A stretch of 34,745 nt of DNA from Cytophagales bacterium (GCA_013297825.1 JAAFIN010000019.1:1-34745); one strand, 5' to 3'. Numbered from the stretch's first letter, positions 26,102 through 34,192 are shown. Made by a program: numbers and translations. The notes: a model not told the origin generated them from the letters alone.

Positions 26102-26449
26102 TTTTTAGTACTCTTTTAATGGTATTTGTAGGAGATTTAAGTTTATACAAAGTTATATTATTTTTTTTGGAAAATTTAAGTTTTTTAATGGGGGTTTTTA
26201 AAATGAAATCTAAGAATTGATAAAAAACATCAAAATTTCATAAAAAAGATTCGTGAAAATTTGTGTTAGTCTGTAAAATCTGTGTTCTAAAATGGGTTTA
26301 TTTAAAGAATTTCACTTGCTTTTATGAAAAAAATAATTCCTGATTTTTTGTTTTTAATTTTTTTAAAAAAAATCTAAAAATCTAAAAAAATCCAAAAAAT
26401 TACCTAATTTTGGAAAGGCATTTTTTTCTAAAATAAAAAATTAGTTTTT
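26102..26449. other. 348-base gene-free divergent region
   Basis: Separates the divergent lipoprotein and cyclase genes. It contains one degenerate repeat of TCGTG/TTTGTG/TCTGTG words (26249-26287) and two possible -7 boxes: TAACTTTG for the minus gene at 26155-26148 and TAATTTTG for the plus gene at 26405-26412. Neither has a convincing -33. Confidence 0.5.
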
Positions 26450-28504
26450 ATGAAAATTTATAAAATTTTTCCGCTTCTTATTGCAATTTTTATTATTTTT
26501 CCAAATAATATTTTGGCACAAGTGCGTGGCATTGATAGTCTTTATTTTGTGCTTGCAAAATATGAAAGCAATCAGAAAGAAATTGACACCAATTATGTAA
26601 ATACGCTTAATACGCTTTCGCACACATTGCACAACAACCAACCTGATACTGCATTTTATTATGCCCAAAAAGCCTTTGATGCAAGCGAAAAAATTGATTT
26701 TCCAAAAGGCAAGGCAAATTCTACCAAACAACAAAGTATTAGCCTTGTTTCCAAAAAAAACCTCAACAAAGCACTTGAATATTGGCAAAAAAGCGTAATG
26801 GCTTACGCACAAATCAATGACACCAAAGAAATTGCACATTGTTTGGATAATATAGGTACAATCTACGAACAACAGGAAAATATGCCCCAAGCCACAGAAT
26901 ATTATCTAAAAAGTCTTAGAAATTATGATGTGGTAAAAGATGAAAAAAATAGCGTTTTTGTAGTAAATAAAGTTGCAAATGTGTATTTTAAAAGGGCTAA
27001 TTTTGAAAAAAGCGGACTTTATGCCCAAAAAGCATTGAGAATTGCACAAGAACACAATATTTTTTCGGAAATTGTCAAATCTTCTGCACTCATTTATGAA
27101 CTTGCCAAAAATGAAAAAGATTATATAAAAGCTATTGAATACAACGAACTTGCGATTTTGTATAAAGATAGTTTGTTTTTTTTGGAAAAAAAGAATTACA
27201 TTAAACAAGCTGATATTTCTAAAAAAGAATATTACAAACAACTTCGCAAAATGCAAGAACTGCTCAAAAAGAACGAAGAACTTGAAAATGTGAATGTAGA
27301 ACGCCAAAAATTATTTCGCCTTGCATTAGAACAACAAAATAGTCAAGATAAAAAAATTGCCTCTGAACTTTCTAAAAAAGAGCAAGAAATCCAAAAACTG
27401 AATAAAGCCCAAAAAGTCCTAAAACAAGATAAACAATATCAAAGCATAGAAAATGAACGCATTAAAAATGCAAAAAATGCCTTAGAAAAACAAAGTGAAG
27501 CAGATAGATTGCTTTCTGTTGCCCAAAATGAAAAAAATAAACACAAACAAGATAGCCTTCACCAACTCGCCAAATCAAAACAAGCAGAGGTAGAAATTCA
27601 CCTCAACGAAGAACGCAGATTGCAAGCAGAAAGCAAACAACGTGGTTTGGAGGTTATGAAGGAAAAAGAGGCAAAAGAATTTCAGCAATACATCAATTAT
27701 TTGATTTTGGCAGGATTGATTTCTATTGCAATTTTTGCGTATTATATTTTTAAAAGTAGGCAAAAAGAAATCAAACAAAAAGAGGAAATTATGGAAAAAA
27801 ATGAGGAAATTCAACAAATCAACGAAGAACTCAATACAACCCTCCAAATTGTGGAATCTGAACGTGCCAAATCTGATGCACTTTTGTTAAATATTCTCCC
27901 ACTTCAAACCGCCCAAGAACTCAAAAATACAGGAACTTCCATTCCAAAACATTATGATGTGGTTACAGTACTTTTTACAGATTTCAAAGGTTTTACCAAT
28001 ATTGCAGAAAAATTTACGCCTACGCAAGTAATTGAAGAATTAAATACTTGTTTTTTGGCTTTTGACGAAATATGTGGAAAGTATGGTCTTGAAAAAATCA
28101 AAACAATTGGAGATGCCTATATGTGTGCAGGCGGATTGCCTGTTGCTAACGAAACAAACCCTTTTGATGTGGTAAATGCAGGCTTAGAAATGCAAAGATG
28201 GATGGCAAAATGGAAACTGGAAAAAGAAGCCAAAAATGAGCCTGTTTGGGAATTGCGTTTGGGCATACACACAGGCGAGGTGGTTGCTGGGGTAATTGGT
28301 AACAAAAAATTTGCGTATGACATTTGGGGTGATACTGTAAATACCGCAAGTAGAATGGAAAGCAGTGGCGAAGTTGGCAAAGTCAATATTTCAGGCACAA
28401 CTTATAAATACATCAAAGATAGTTTTGAATGTACTTTTAGAGGTGCAGTAAAAGCCAAAAATAAAGGCGAAATTGATATGTATTTTGTTAATGGTGAATT
28501 GTAA
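26450..28504 (+). CDS. TPR-linked membrane adenylate cyclase (class III)
   Basis: 684 residues. A signal peptide (1-24, cleavage after ILA) is followed by about five periplasmic TPR-like units (45-245), a long coiled coil (255-410), one membrane helix (415-434), a short cytoplasmic coiled coil (435-475) and a class III cyclase domain (500-684). Catalytic residues are complete: metal Asp511 in FTDFKGFT and Asp555 in IGDAYM; adenine-selecting Lys551 and Asp624 (YDIWGD); Asn631 and Arg635 in VNTASRM. The Lys/Asp pair predicts ATP rather than GTP as substrate. The topology is that of a sensor that reads a periplasmic protein signal and makes cAMP inside. The last five codons and TAA stop fall in a heptad repeat. 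Confidence 0.92.
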   Translation: MKIYKIFPLLIAIFIIFPNNILAQVRGIDSLYFVLAKYESNQKEIDTNYVNTLNTLSHTLHNNQPDTAFYYAQKAFDASEKIDFPKGKANSTKQQSISLVSKKNLNKALEYWQKSVMAYAQINDTKEIAHCLDNIGTIYEQQENMPQATEYYLKSLRNYDVVKDEKNSVFVVNKVANVYFKRANFEKSGLYAQKALRIAQEHNIFSEIVKSSALIYELAKNEKDYIKAIEYNELAILYKDSLFFLEKKNYIKQADISKKEYYKQLRKMQELLKKNEELENVNVERQKLFRLALEQQNSQDKKIASELSKKEQEIQKLNKAQKVLKQDKQYQSIENERIKNAKNALEKQSEADRLLSVAQNEKNKHKQDSLHQLAKSKQAEVEIHLNEERRLQAESKQRGLEVMKEKEAKEFQQYINYLILAGLISIAIFAYYIFKSRQKEIKQKEEIMEKNEEIQQINEELNTTLQIVESERAKSDALLLNILPLQTAQELKNTGTSIPKHYDVVTVLFTDFKGFTNIAEKFTPTQVIEELNTCFLAFDEICGKYGLEKIKTIGDAYMCAGGLPVANETNPFDVVNAGLEMQRWMAKWKLEKEAKNEPVWELRLGIHTGEVVAGVIGNKKFAYDIWGDTVNTASRMESSGEVGKVNISGTTYKYIKDSFECTFRGAVKAKNKGEIDMYFVNGEL

Positions 28505-28569
28505 ATGGTAAATGAAACAGCAAAATACAATGATGAATGATAAATGTTAAATGATGAATGAAACAGCCA
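28490..28569. repeat. AATNNNN heptad array overlapping the cyclase stop
   Basis: Heptads AATGGTG, AATTGTA, AATGGTA run through the end of the cyclase gene. A truncated core AATGAAACAGCAA follows, then AATGATG, AATGATA, AATGTTA, AATGATG and a full core AATGAAACAGCCA (28557-28569). Confidence 0.88.
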
Positions 28570-28614
28570 AATACAATTATAATTTTTGTGTCATTCTGAA
28601 AGAATCTGGCTGTT
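28557..28614. repeat. Mini-element with AACAGCCA / TGGCTGTT ends
   Basis: Core ends AATGAAACAGCCA and TGGCTGTT enclose an interior with GTGTCATTCTGAAAGAATC. The end sequences match the elements at 12104, 19685 and 21475 but the interior differs. Confidence 0.6.
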
Positions 28615-28616
28615 TT

Positions 28617-28650
28617 TCTATCTTATTTCTATCTTATTTCTATCTTATTT
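28617..28650. repeat. Three TCTATCTTATT direct repeats
   Basis: The 11-base unit TCTATCTTATT is repeated three times in tandem directly behind the mini-element and upstream of the small secreted protein gene. Confidence 0.7.
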
Positions 28651-28737
28651 TTAATGTTTTTTTAACGTTTTTTAAGACAAAACATCTAAAACATTTTTAT
28701 ATAATCATTTGTTTTTAAAGCAAAAACACTTTATTAT

Positions 28738-29265
28738 ATGAGAAAAAAACAAATTTTATTTGGAGTTTTATTTTTTTCGTTATTATTTTTTAAAAGCAAT
28801 GATATTTTTGCTAAAAATAATACAAATAACGATACAAATAACGATACACTATTTTTTAAATCCTCGCAACAACTTATCACTATGTTGGGGCAAACCATAG
28901 AAAAATATGGAAATATGGATTATATAATTGGAAAAACCAAATATTCTTTTATAAATCTTCAAACAGAAGATGATAAATTAGTAATCCTTGAAAATGATGC
29001 AAATGATGAAACCACTTATACAATGGATTTATCAAAAATAGTCATAGGAAAAAATGTTCGCATCAAAGACTGGGGAAAAAAAACTTTTTCTATTATTTTT
29101 GATAAAACAATCACAAAAAGACAAATAGAAAAAAGGAAAAAAATAAAAGCAAAACGTTTTCAAATAATGTTTGAATACAAAGGTAAAAAAGGTGAAGATT
29201 ATGATATGGTCAAAAAAAATATAGAAAATATTTTGAACGCACTCATCAGAAAACAACAACTTTAA
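28738..29265 (+). CDS. Small secreted protein of unknown function
   Basis: 175 residues with a signal peptide (MRKKQILFGVLFFSLLFF, cleavage near IFA before KNN). A short Asn/Thr-rich segment from the repeat NTNNDTNND follows, then a soluble mixed domain with a lysine-rich C-terminus (KTITKRQIEKRKKIKAKRFQ). Not recognised. It stands alone; the downstream gene is 400 bases away. Confidence 0.68.
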   Translation: MRKKQILFGVLFFSLLFFKSNDIFAKNNTNNDTNNDTLFFKSSQQLITMLGQTIEKYGNMDYIIGKTKYSFINLQTEDDKLVILENDANDETTYTMDLSKIVIGKNVRIKDWGKKTFSIIFDKTITKRQIEKRKKIKAKRFQIMFEYKGKKGEDYDMVKKNIENILNALIRKQQL

Positions 29266-29342
29266 TTCTTAAAGCTAAATTTTTATATAAAGGTTTAAGT
29301 AAGGAACGAAAATTAAATAACTTAATAATTTGTTGTTAAACA

Positions 29343-29401
29343 TTTTTCAAAAAAATGGTCTGTACCGTAGTTTACGAAGGTCTGACCATTTTTTTGAAAA
29401 A
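29343..29401. terminator. Long perfect hairpin with structured loop
   Basis: Arms 29343-29360 and 29384-29401 are perfect over 18 bases (core AAAAAAATGGTC). The 23-base loop contains the small palindrome CGTA-GTT-TACG and a second copy of GGTCTG. The A- and T-runs inside the stem could support termination after the small secreted protein gene; a palindromic dispersed repeat is the alternative. Confidence 0.6.
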
Positions 29402-29436
29402 TTACCAAAATCGTATTTTATTTATTTCCTATTCCT

Positions 29437-29644
29437 AAAATTAATGTTACATTTTTGGTTTTTATTTTTCAATATATACATTGTTTTGGGTTTTCAGTTT
29501 GATGAAATCCAATAACATTGATATATTTTCCGCTAAAAATTTGGTAATTTGATGGTATTTTCTCTACCTTTAAGTTGTCAAGCATAAAGAACAACAGAAA
29601 CCAATCCAAAATAACTTTCATCATAAAAAAGTAACATTAATTTT
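29437..29644. mobile_element. Candidate small element with 20-base inverted repeats
   Basis: Arms 29437-29456 and 29625-29644 match at 19 of 20 positions (AAAATTAATGTTAC then T/A-rich). They enclose 168 bases that carry one minus-strand ORF from ATG 29624 to TGA 29469. The ATG directly abuts the right arm and the stop is 12 bases from the left arm. The predicted 51-residue peptide starts MMKVILDWFLLFFML and ends NPKQCIY. No target-site duplication and no transposase are visible. It may be a MITE-like element, a remnant gene, or a chance long hairpin. Confidence 0.4.
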
Positions 29645-29669
29645 CCCTTACACCCTGATATAAATAATT

Positions 29670-31076
29670 ATGCAAAATCCAAATGAAGAACCTTTAAGTG
29701 TATTTGATATGCTTAAAATAGGCGTAGGACCAAGTTCTTCCCACACGATGGGACCTTGGCGAGCAGGACAACGTTTTTTGATACAATTACAACAACATTA
29801 TTTATTGGAAAATGTCCAAAAAGTAGAGATTTATCTTTATGGCTCTCTTGCCAAAACAGGCAAAGGACACGGAACTGATATTGCGGTGCTTTTGGGACTT
29901 TCTGGTGAAGACCCTGTAACAATGGATACTGAAACCATTACCCCAAAAATAAATTTTATTAAAGAAAATAATATTTTGTTGTTAGAAAATAAAAAACAAA
30001 TAAATTTTTCTTATAATGAAGATTTATTTTTTTGTCACCAAACAACTTTGCCTTTTCACCCAAACGGATTAGAATTTATTGCGTATATTTTTGATAAAAA
30101 TAATACCGAAATAAAATTTGCCCAAACATATTATTCTGTGGGTATAAATTTACCTTATCCAATTCGCACCGCAAAAGATGCTTTGGAATGGGCTAAAAAA
30201 ATAAATGGCAATATCAGTGATGTAGTTTGGGAAAATGAAAAAACGTGGAACACCAACGAAGATATTTCTAAAAAAATTCTCAAAATTTGGGAAACGATGC
30301 GTGATTGCATTTATAGAGGCGTACAAGCATCTGGTGAATTGCCTGGTGGGCTTAAAGTAGTACGTAGAGCAAATAAAATGCACAAAGCACTTTTGGAAAA
30401 TCGCCCAAATACTTTTGAAGATAAAGCAGATTGGATAAACACCATTAAAAAAGATGGTACTTCTTTTTCAAAAATCCTGCGTTGGGTGAGTTGTTTTGCA
30501 CTTGCGGTCAATGAAGAAAATGCTGCATTTGGGCGTGTGGTTACTGCTCCTACCAATGGTGCTGCTGGCGTAATTCCTGCGGTTTTGATGTATTATGTAT
30601 GTTTTACAGAAAATCCAACCGAAGAAGGTATTATTAGATTTTTGATGACTGCCTCTGAAATAGGTTGTATTTTCAAAAAAGGTGCAACAATTTCCGCAGC
30701 AATGGGCGGTTGTCAAGCAGAAATTGGTGTAAGCTCCGCAATGGCAGCAGGTGCATTGACCGAAAGGCTTGGCGGAACACCTGAACAAGTTATGACCGCA
30801 GCAGAAATCGCTATGGAACACCATCTTGGGCTTACTTGCGACCCTGTGGGCGGTCTTGTCCAAATTCCTTGTATAGAACGCAATTCTATGGGAGCAATGA
30901 AGGCAATTACTGCCACACATCTTGCACTCGAAACCAACCCAGAACAAGCCAAAATCTCTCTTGATACCGTTGTAAAAACTATGTGGCAAACTGCCTTAGA
31001 TATGAATACAAAATATAAAGAAACCGCAGAAGGTGGTCTTGCAGTGAATATCCCGATAAGTGTGCCTGAATGTTAA
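29670..31076 (+). CDS. sdaA: L-serine ammonia-lyase, iron-sulfur type
   Basis: Deaminates L-serine to pyruvate and ammonia with a [4Fe-4S] cluster; cytoplasmic. The 468-residue single chain has the N-terminal beta domain ([20 protein letters not shown], residues 10-29) and the C-terminal alpha domain ([13 protein letters not shown] at 292-304). Cluster-ligand cysteines are at 348 (MGGCQAE), 390 (LTCDPVGG) and 401 ([11 protein letters not shown]), as in E. coli SdaA. ATG at 29670 puts the start ten residues before the first conserved motif. A GGAGTCA/GGAGAAA array begins six bases after the stop. It works opposite to the serA-like gene in this window: one makes serine, the other degrades it. 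Confidence 0.95.
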   Translation: MQNPNEEPLSVFDMLKIGVGPSSSHTMGPWRAGQRFLIQLQQHYLLENVQKVEIYLYGSLAKTGKGHGTDIAVLLGLSGEDPVTMDTETITPKINFIKENNILLLENKKQINFSYNEDLFFCHQTTLPFHPNGLEFIAYIFDKNNTEIKFAQTYYSVGINLPYPIRTAKDALEWAKKINGNISDVVWENEKTWNTNEDISKKILKIWETMRDCIYRGVQASGELPGGLKVVRRANKMHKALLENRPNTFEDKADWINTIKKDGTSFSKILRWVSCFALAVNEENAAFGRVVTAPTNGAAGVIPAVLMYYVCFTENPTEEGIIRFLMTASEIGCIFKKGATISAAMGGCQAEIGVSSAMAAGALTERLGGTPEQVMTAAEIAMEHHLGLTCDPVGGLVQIPCIERNSMGAMKAITATHLALETNPEQAKISLDTVVKTMWQTALDMNTKYKETAEGGLAVNIPISVPEC

Positions 31077-31082
31077 ATTTAA

Positions 31083-31118
31083 GGAGTCAGGAGAAAGGTG
31101 TAAGGAGAAAGGTGTAAG
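31083..31118. repeat. GGTGTAA/GGAGAAA heptad array
   Basis: Heptads GGAGTCA, GGAGAAA, GGTGTAA, GGAGAAA, GGTGTAA follow the sdaA stop by six bases. Confidence 0.85.
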
Positions 31119-31178
31119 AAAATACATTTTTTTTGACCAATGAATTTTATTATTTTTAAATAAAACTCACAAAATCAA

Positions 31179-32282
31179 ATGCTTGGACATTTAAAACCTA
31201 TTTTGTGCAATTTAGAAAATGAACAAAAAGAAATTTTTTGGTTAAATTACTGTTCTGTGTGTGCAGGATTACGCCAAAAACACGCATTGCCTTATAGTTT
31301 TGTGCTTAACAAAGAAATTGTTTTTGTCTTAATTGCTTTTGAAAAATACATTTTTGAGGCAGAAATCACTACAACACAATGCCCTGCAAAGTTGTTTTTG
31401 GCACAAAAAAAGATATTTAAACACCAAATTACAGAAGTTTCTGCAAATTTGTCTATTGTTTTGGCGTATATAAAAGCGTTGGATTGGTACGTTGATGCAC
31501 CTTCATTTTTTAAAAAAGTGATTTTAGCACGTTTAAAAAAGAAATTTGATAAAATATTTTCTACATTGTCTAATAATTTGCAAAATGTAATTCAAGATTA
31601 CATCAAAATTACCAAAGAAAATGAAAAAGATTTCCAAAAAGTACAAGCATTATCAGGGTTTTTAGCCAAAAATATTGCCTTAGAAATCTCAGAATACACT
31701 TCTGCAGATTTGGATTTTATAAAAGATATTGCCCAAATTTTTGAAGAATTGGGAAAAATAATAGGCATTGCTGACCATTTGATTGATTTTGAAAATGATT
31801 TAATTACAAAACAATACAATCCAATTATTGAAAATAGCCACCAAAATCAAAATTCTTACATCACAGAATACAAAAAAATGCTTTCTTTGTATTATTTATC
31901 AAAAAACCACTTAGAACGCAATTTTTTGAATGAAATACAAGGGAATTTTTCACCAATTTTAAAAAATGCCTTTTTACAGCTTACCAATAGCATAAAATCA
32001 ACTACACCCAAAAGTATTTTTGAGCAATATTCACAAAAAGATATTGTTGTAATGCACAATAATTGTGATGGAAATTGTGATTGCGGTGGTTGCGAAGGTT
32101 GTAATGGTTGTGATTGTAATGGTTGTTGTAATGGTGATTGTAGTTGTTGTGGTAATGAAAGTGATTGTAATTGCGGAGAATGTGGAGCTGATTGTTTTGA
32201 TTGTTGTAAATGTTGTGATTTATTTGAAAAATGTGTTAATAATTGTTCTGGCTCCAATAAAAAAAACAAAAGAAAATATTGA
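31179..32282 (+). CDS. DUF5685-like protein with a very Cys-rich tail
   Basis: 367 residues, no signal peptide. The opening MLGHLKPILC with WLNYCSVCAGLRQKHALPYS (Cys25, Cys28) matches the start pattern I associate with DUF5685 proteins (glycine-x-x-KP, then CxxC-x-LR). TTTQCPAKLF and IGIADHLIDFENDL with KQYNPI fit later motifs of that family. The body is all-helical. Residues 296-356 hold 22 cysteines in 61 residues, mostly as CxxC, CC and CGGC spaced by Gly, Asn and Asp, followed by a lysine-rich end. This tail looks metal-binding or heavily cross-linked. DUF5685 function is unknown to me; a metal carrier or scaffold is conceivable. Family assignment is from memory of motifs. Confidence 0.65.
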   Translation: MLGHLKPILCNLENEQKEIFWLNYCSVCAGLRQKHALPYSFVLNKEIVFVLIAFEKYIFEAEITTTQCPAKLFLAQKKIFKHQITEVSANLSIVLAYIKALDWYVDAPSFFKKVILARLKKKFDKIFSTLSNNLQNVIQDYIKITKENEKDFQKVQALSGFLAKNIALEISEYTSADLDFIKDIAQIFEELGKIIGIADHLIDFENDLITKQYNPIIENSHQNQNSYITEYKKMLSLYYLSKNHLERNFLNEIQGNFSPILKNAFLQLTNSIKSTTPKSIFEQYSQKDIVVMHNNCDGNCDCGGCEGCNGCDCNGCCNGDCSCCGNESDCNCGECGADCFDCCKCCDLFEKCVNNCSGSNKKNKRKY

Positions 32283-32393
32283 TTTTTTATTTCAATATTT
32301 TTCTTTTTTATTGACATTATCAAACAACATTGGACTTTCTTTTTTTTATAAAAATTTATGAAATAATGGTTTAATATTAGATTTTAATACTTA

Positions 32394-32663
32394 ATGACTA
32401 ACCCACTCAAAAGCCTTCAATCATTGATAGCACTCAAACGAGATGCAATTATTGAATTATTTACTGCCCAAAATATCCAAACAGAATTGGAATATGAATT
32501 AACACTAATAAAATTAGATTTTCGTTATGATAATGAAGCAAGTTGGACAAATTATGAAAAAAATATAACTGTAGTAAATGACTTATTGAAAGTTATTGAT
32601 GCAGAAATTGTTCATTTACTTTCAAAAATAGAATCTTATAGTTTTCAAATTGCACACTTATAA
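32394..32663 (+). CDS. Small helical protein of unknown function
   Basis: 89 residues from an ATG at 32394, predicted all-helical (LKSLQSLIALKRDAIIELF, DLLKVIDAEIVHLLSKIESY), no signal peptide. Its codon use looks like real coding sequence. It lies 13 bases before the next small ORF on the same strand, and both precede the acyl-CoA dehydrogenase gene. I recognise no family. Confidence 0.6.
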   Translation: MTNPLKSLQSLIALKRDAIIELFTAQNIQTELEYELTLIKLDFRYDNEASWTNYEKNITVVNDLLKVIDAEIVHLLSKIESYSFQIAHL

Positions 32664-32676
32664 TTTTAAAAATTTT

Positions 32677-32850
32677 ATGACAAAACAAGAAATGTACGAT
32701 ATTCGTTTTGAGCATCTTATCAAAAAAGCAGAAAATTTGCGTGATTTTGTGAAAGCCTCAGTACAAAAAGCAGAAAAAGGATTGGAAGATTATTTGCAAT
32801 TACTTGAAAAAGAAAAACAAGAAGACCAAAAAAACAATAACAGAAAATAA
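32677..32850 (+). CDS. Small charged coiled-coil protein
   Basis: 57 residues from ATG 32677 (MTKQEMYDIRFEHLIKKAEN), almost wholly a charged amphipathic helix ending KEKQEDQKNNNRK. An in-frame TTG at 32650 overlaps the previous gene and is less likely. The 13-base gap to the upstream gene suggests a two-gene unit. Partner or target unknown. Confidence 0.55.
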   Translation: MTKQEMYDIRFEHLIKKAENLRDFVKASVQKAEKGLEDYLQLLEKEKQEDQKNNNRK

Positions 32851-32891
32851 AAAAACCTTTTAATTCAAAAAAAGCAAAAGTTTTTTTCATT

Positions 32892-32926
32892 CCTAATTCT
32901 TAATTCTTAATTCCTAATTCCTAATT
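32892..32926. repeat. Five heptads directly before an ATG
   Basis: CATT followed by CCTAATT, CTTAATT, CTTAATT, CCTAATT, CCTAATT, then five adenines and the acyl-CoA dehydrogenase ATG. The arrangement is nearly the same as at the thioesterase start (8549-8583). Confidence 0.92.
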
Positions 32927-32931
32927 AAAAA

Positions 32932-34125
32932 ATGACTGACTTATTCCTCACAGAACGCCTAAAACCTATTTTAGAGCAGATAAAAACCATTATTCACGAA
33001 GATATTATTCCATTGGAAAAAAATGGAATGGAATATTTTAACCAAATTGCGGAGATTATTCATAAAAATATTCGCCCAAAAATCAAAGAAAAAGGACTTT
33101 GGGGCTTACATCTTCCTCAAAGTTTGGGTGGATTAGGACTAACTTTATGCGAATTTGGGCAATTAAGCGAAATATTGGCTACTTCGCCTTTTGGACATTA
33201 TGCGTTTAATGCACAAGCTCCTGACATTGGAAATTTTGAACTTTTACATCAATTTGGAAGTACTGAACAAAAACAAAATTTTATGCTTCCTTTGTCAAAA
33301 GGCGAAATAAGAAGTTGTTTTGCGATGACTGAACCAGAATTTGCAGGCTCAAATCCTGTTAATTTGGGAACTACCGCAGTAGCAGAAGGCGATTTTTATG
33401 TCATCAATGGGCATAAATGGTATTGTTCTTCTGCTGATGGGGCTAATTTTGCGATTGTAATGGCAATCACTAACCCAGAAAACCCTCCGCACCAAAGAGC
33501 AAGTATGATAATAGTGCCTTTGGAAACTGAAGGCTTTGAGTTTGTGCGTAATATTTCGGTAATGGGCGAAAAAGGCGAAGGTTGGATGAGCCACGCAGAA
33601 CTGCGTTTTGTGAATTGTAAAGTCCCTAAAAAAAACCTAATTGGAGAAGAAGGAAGTGGTTTTTCGCTTGCTCAACACCGCTTAGGCCCTGGCAGAATAC
33701 ACCACACAATGCGTTGGATTGGCATTTCGGAAAGAGCTTTGGAAATGATGATAAAATATGCCCTTTCTCGCAAAATTTCTGATACTGAAACCCTTTCCGA
33801 CAAACAAGTTATTCAGCATTGGATTGCAGAATCACGTGCCAATATCAATAGTGCAAGGCTTATGGTGCTTGATACTGCTCGCCAAATTGACCAAAAAGGT
33901 GCATCTGCGGTTAGAAATGAAATATCTGCGATTAAGTTTTTTGTGCCTAAAATTATGCACGAAATTCTGGACAAAGCTATTCAAACACACGGTGGTTTGG
34001 GTGTGTCTGATGATACGATTTTGTCGCATTGGTGGAGACACGAACGCCCATCACGCATATATGATGGTGCTGATGAAGTGCATAAAACCGCTTTGGCAAA
34101 GAGTATTTTGAAAAGTTATAAGTAA
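32932..34125 (+). CDS. Acyl-CoA dehydrogenase, ACAD10/11-like
   Basis: 397 residues, full length for the family. Flavin/substrate motif CFAMTEPEFAGSNP and the beta-domain segment INGHKWYCSSADGANFAIVM are present. SVMGEKGEGWMSHAELRFVNCKVPKKNLIG and the C-terminal helices with QTHGGLGVSDDT follow. The end reads RIYDGADEVHKTALAKSIL; the Asp in the DGADEVH loop is at the catalytic-base position used by ACAD10/11-type enzymes instead of the Glu of classical ones. It oxidises an acyl-CoA at the alpha-beta bond, feeding electrons to ETF; chain length is not evident. Its leader is a five-heptad array. Confidence 0.92.
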   Translation: MTDLFLTERLKPILEQIKTIIHEDIIPLEKNGMEYFNQIAEIIHKNIRPKIKEKGLWGLHLPQSLGGLGLTLCEFGQLSEILATSPFGHYAFNAQAPDIGNFELLHQFGSTEQKQNFMLPLSKGEIRSCFAMTEPEFAGSNPVNLGTTAVAEGDFYVINGHKWYCSSADGANFAIVMAITNPENPPHQRASMIIVPLETEGFEFVRNISVMGEKGEGWMSHAELRFVNCKVPKKNLIGEEGSGFSLAQHRLGPGRIHHTMRWIGISERALEMMIKYALSRKISDTETLSDKQVIQHWIAESRANINSARLMVLDTARQIDQKGASAVRNEISAIKFFVPKIMHEILDKAIQTHGGLGVSDDTILSHWWRHERPSRIYDGADEVHKTALAKSILKSYK

Positions 34126-34192
34126 AAAGCCCCTGTAATCTTTTTATTTATAAGAAAACAAAAGTGATTTTTCCAAAAAAATCCTCATTAAA

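Larger units (their letters stand above)
29266..29669. other. 404-base region with a hairpin and an inverted-repeat-bounded segment
   Basis: No well-supported gene is visible on the plus strand. It holds a long hairpin (29343-29401) and a 208-base segment bounded by 20-base inverted repeats (29437-29644) with a 51-codon minus-strand ORF. Confidence 0.7.

Noticed and set aside
29330-29515. 61-codon plus-strand ORF
   Set aside because: It runs across the long hairpin and the left inverted repeat, starts at a non-ATG codon (TTG) and has no coding character.
30468-30989. 173-codon minus-strand ORF, His/Cys-rich, inside sdaA
   Set aside because: Antisense to a highly conserved part of sdaA; its composition follows from the complement of sdaA codons.
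32041-32282. Cys-rich tail as a separate RiPP-type precursor peptide
   Set aside because: It is continuous in frame with the helical DUF5685-like body, and no modification enzyme or transporter lies nearby.
32065-32361. Val/Ile-rich ORF overlapping the Cys-rich tail
   Set aside because: Shifted reading of the TGT/GGT codons gives GTT/GTG; it is a frame shadow, not a membrane protein.
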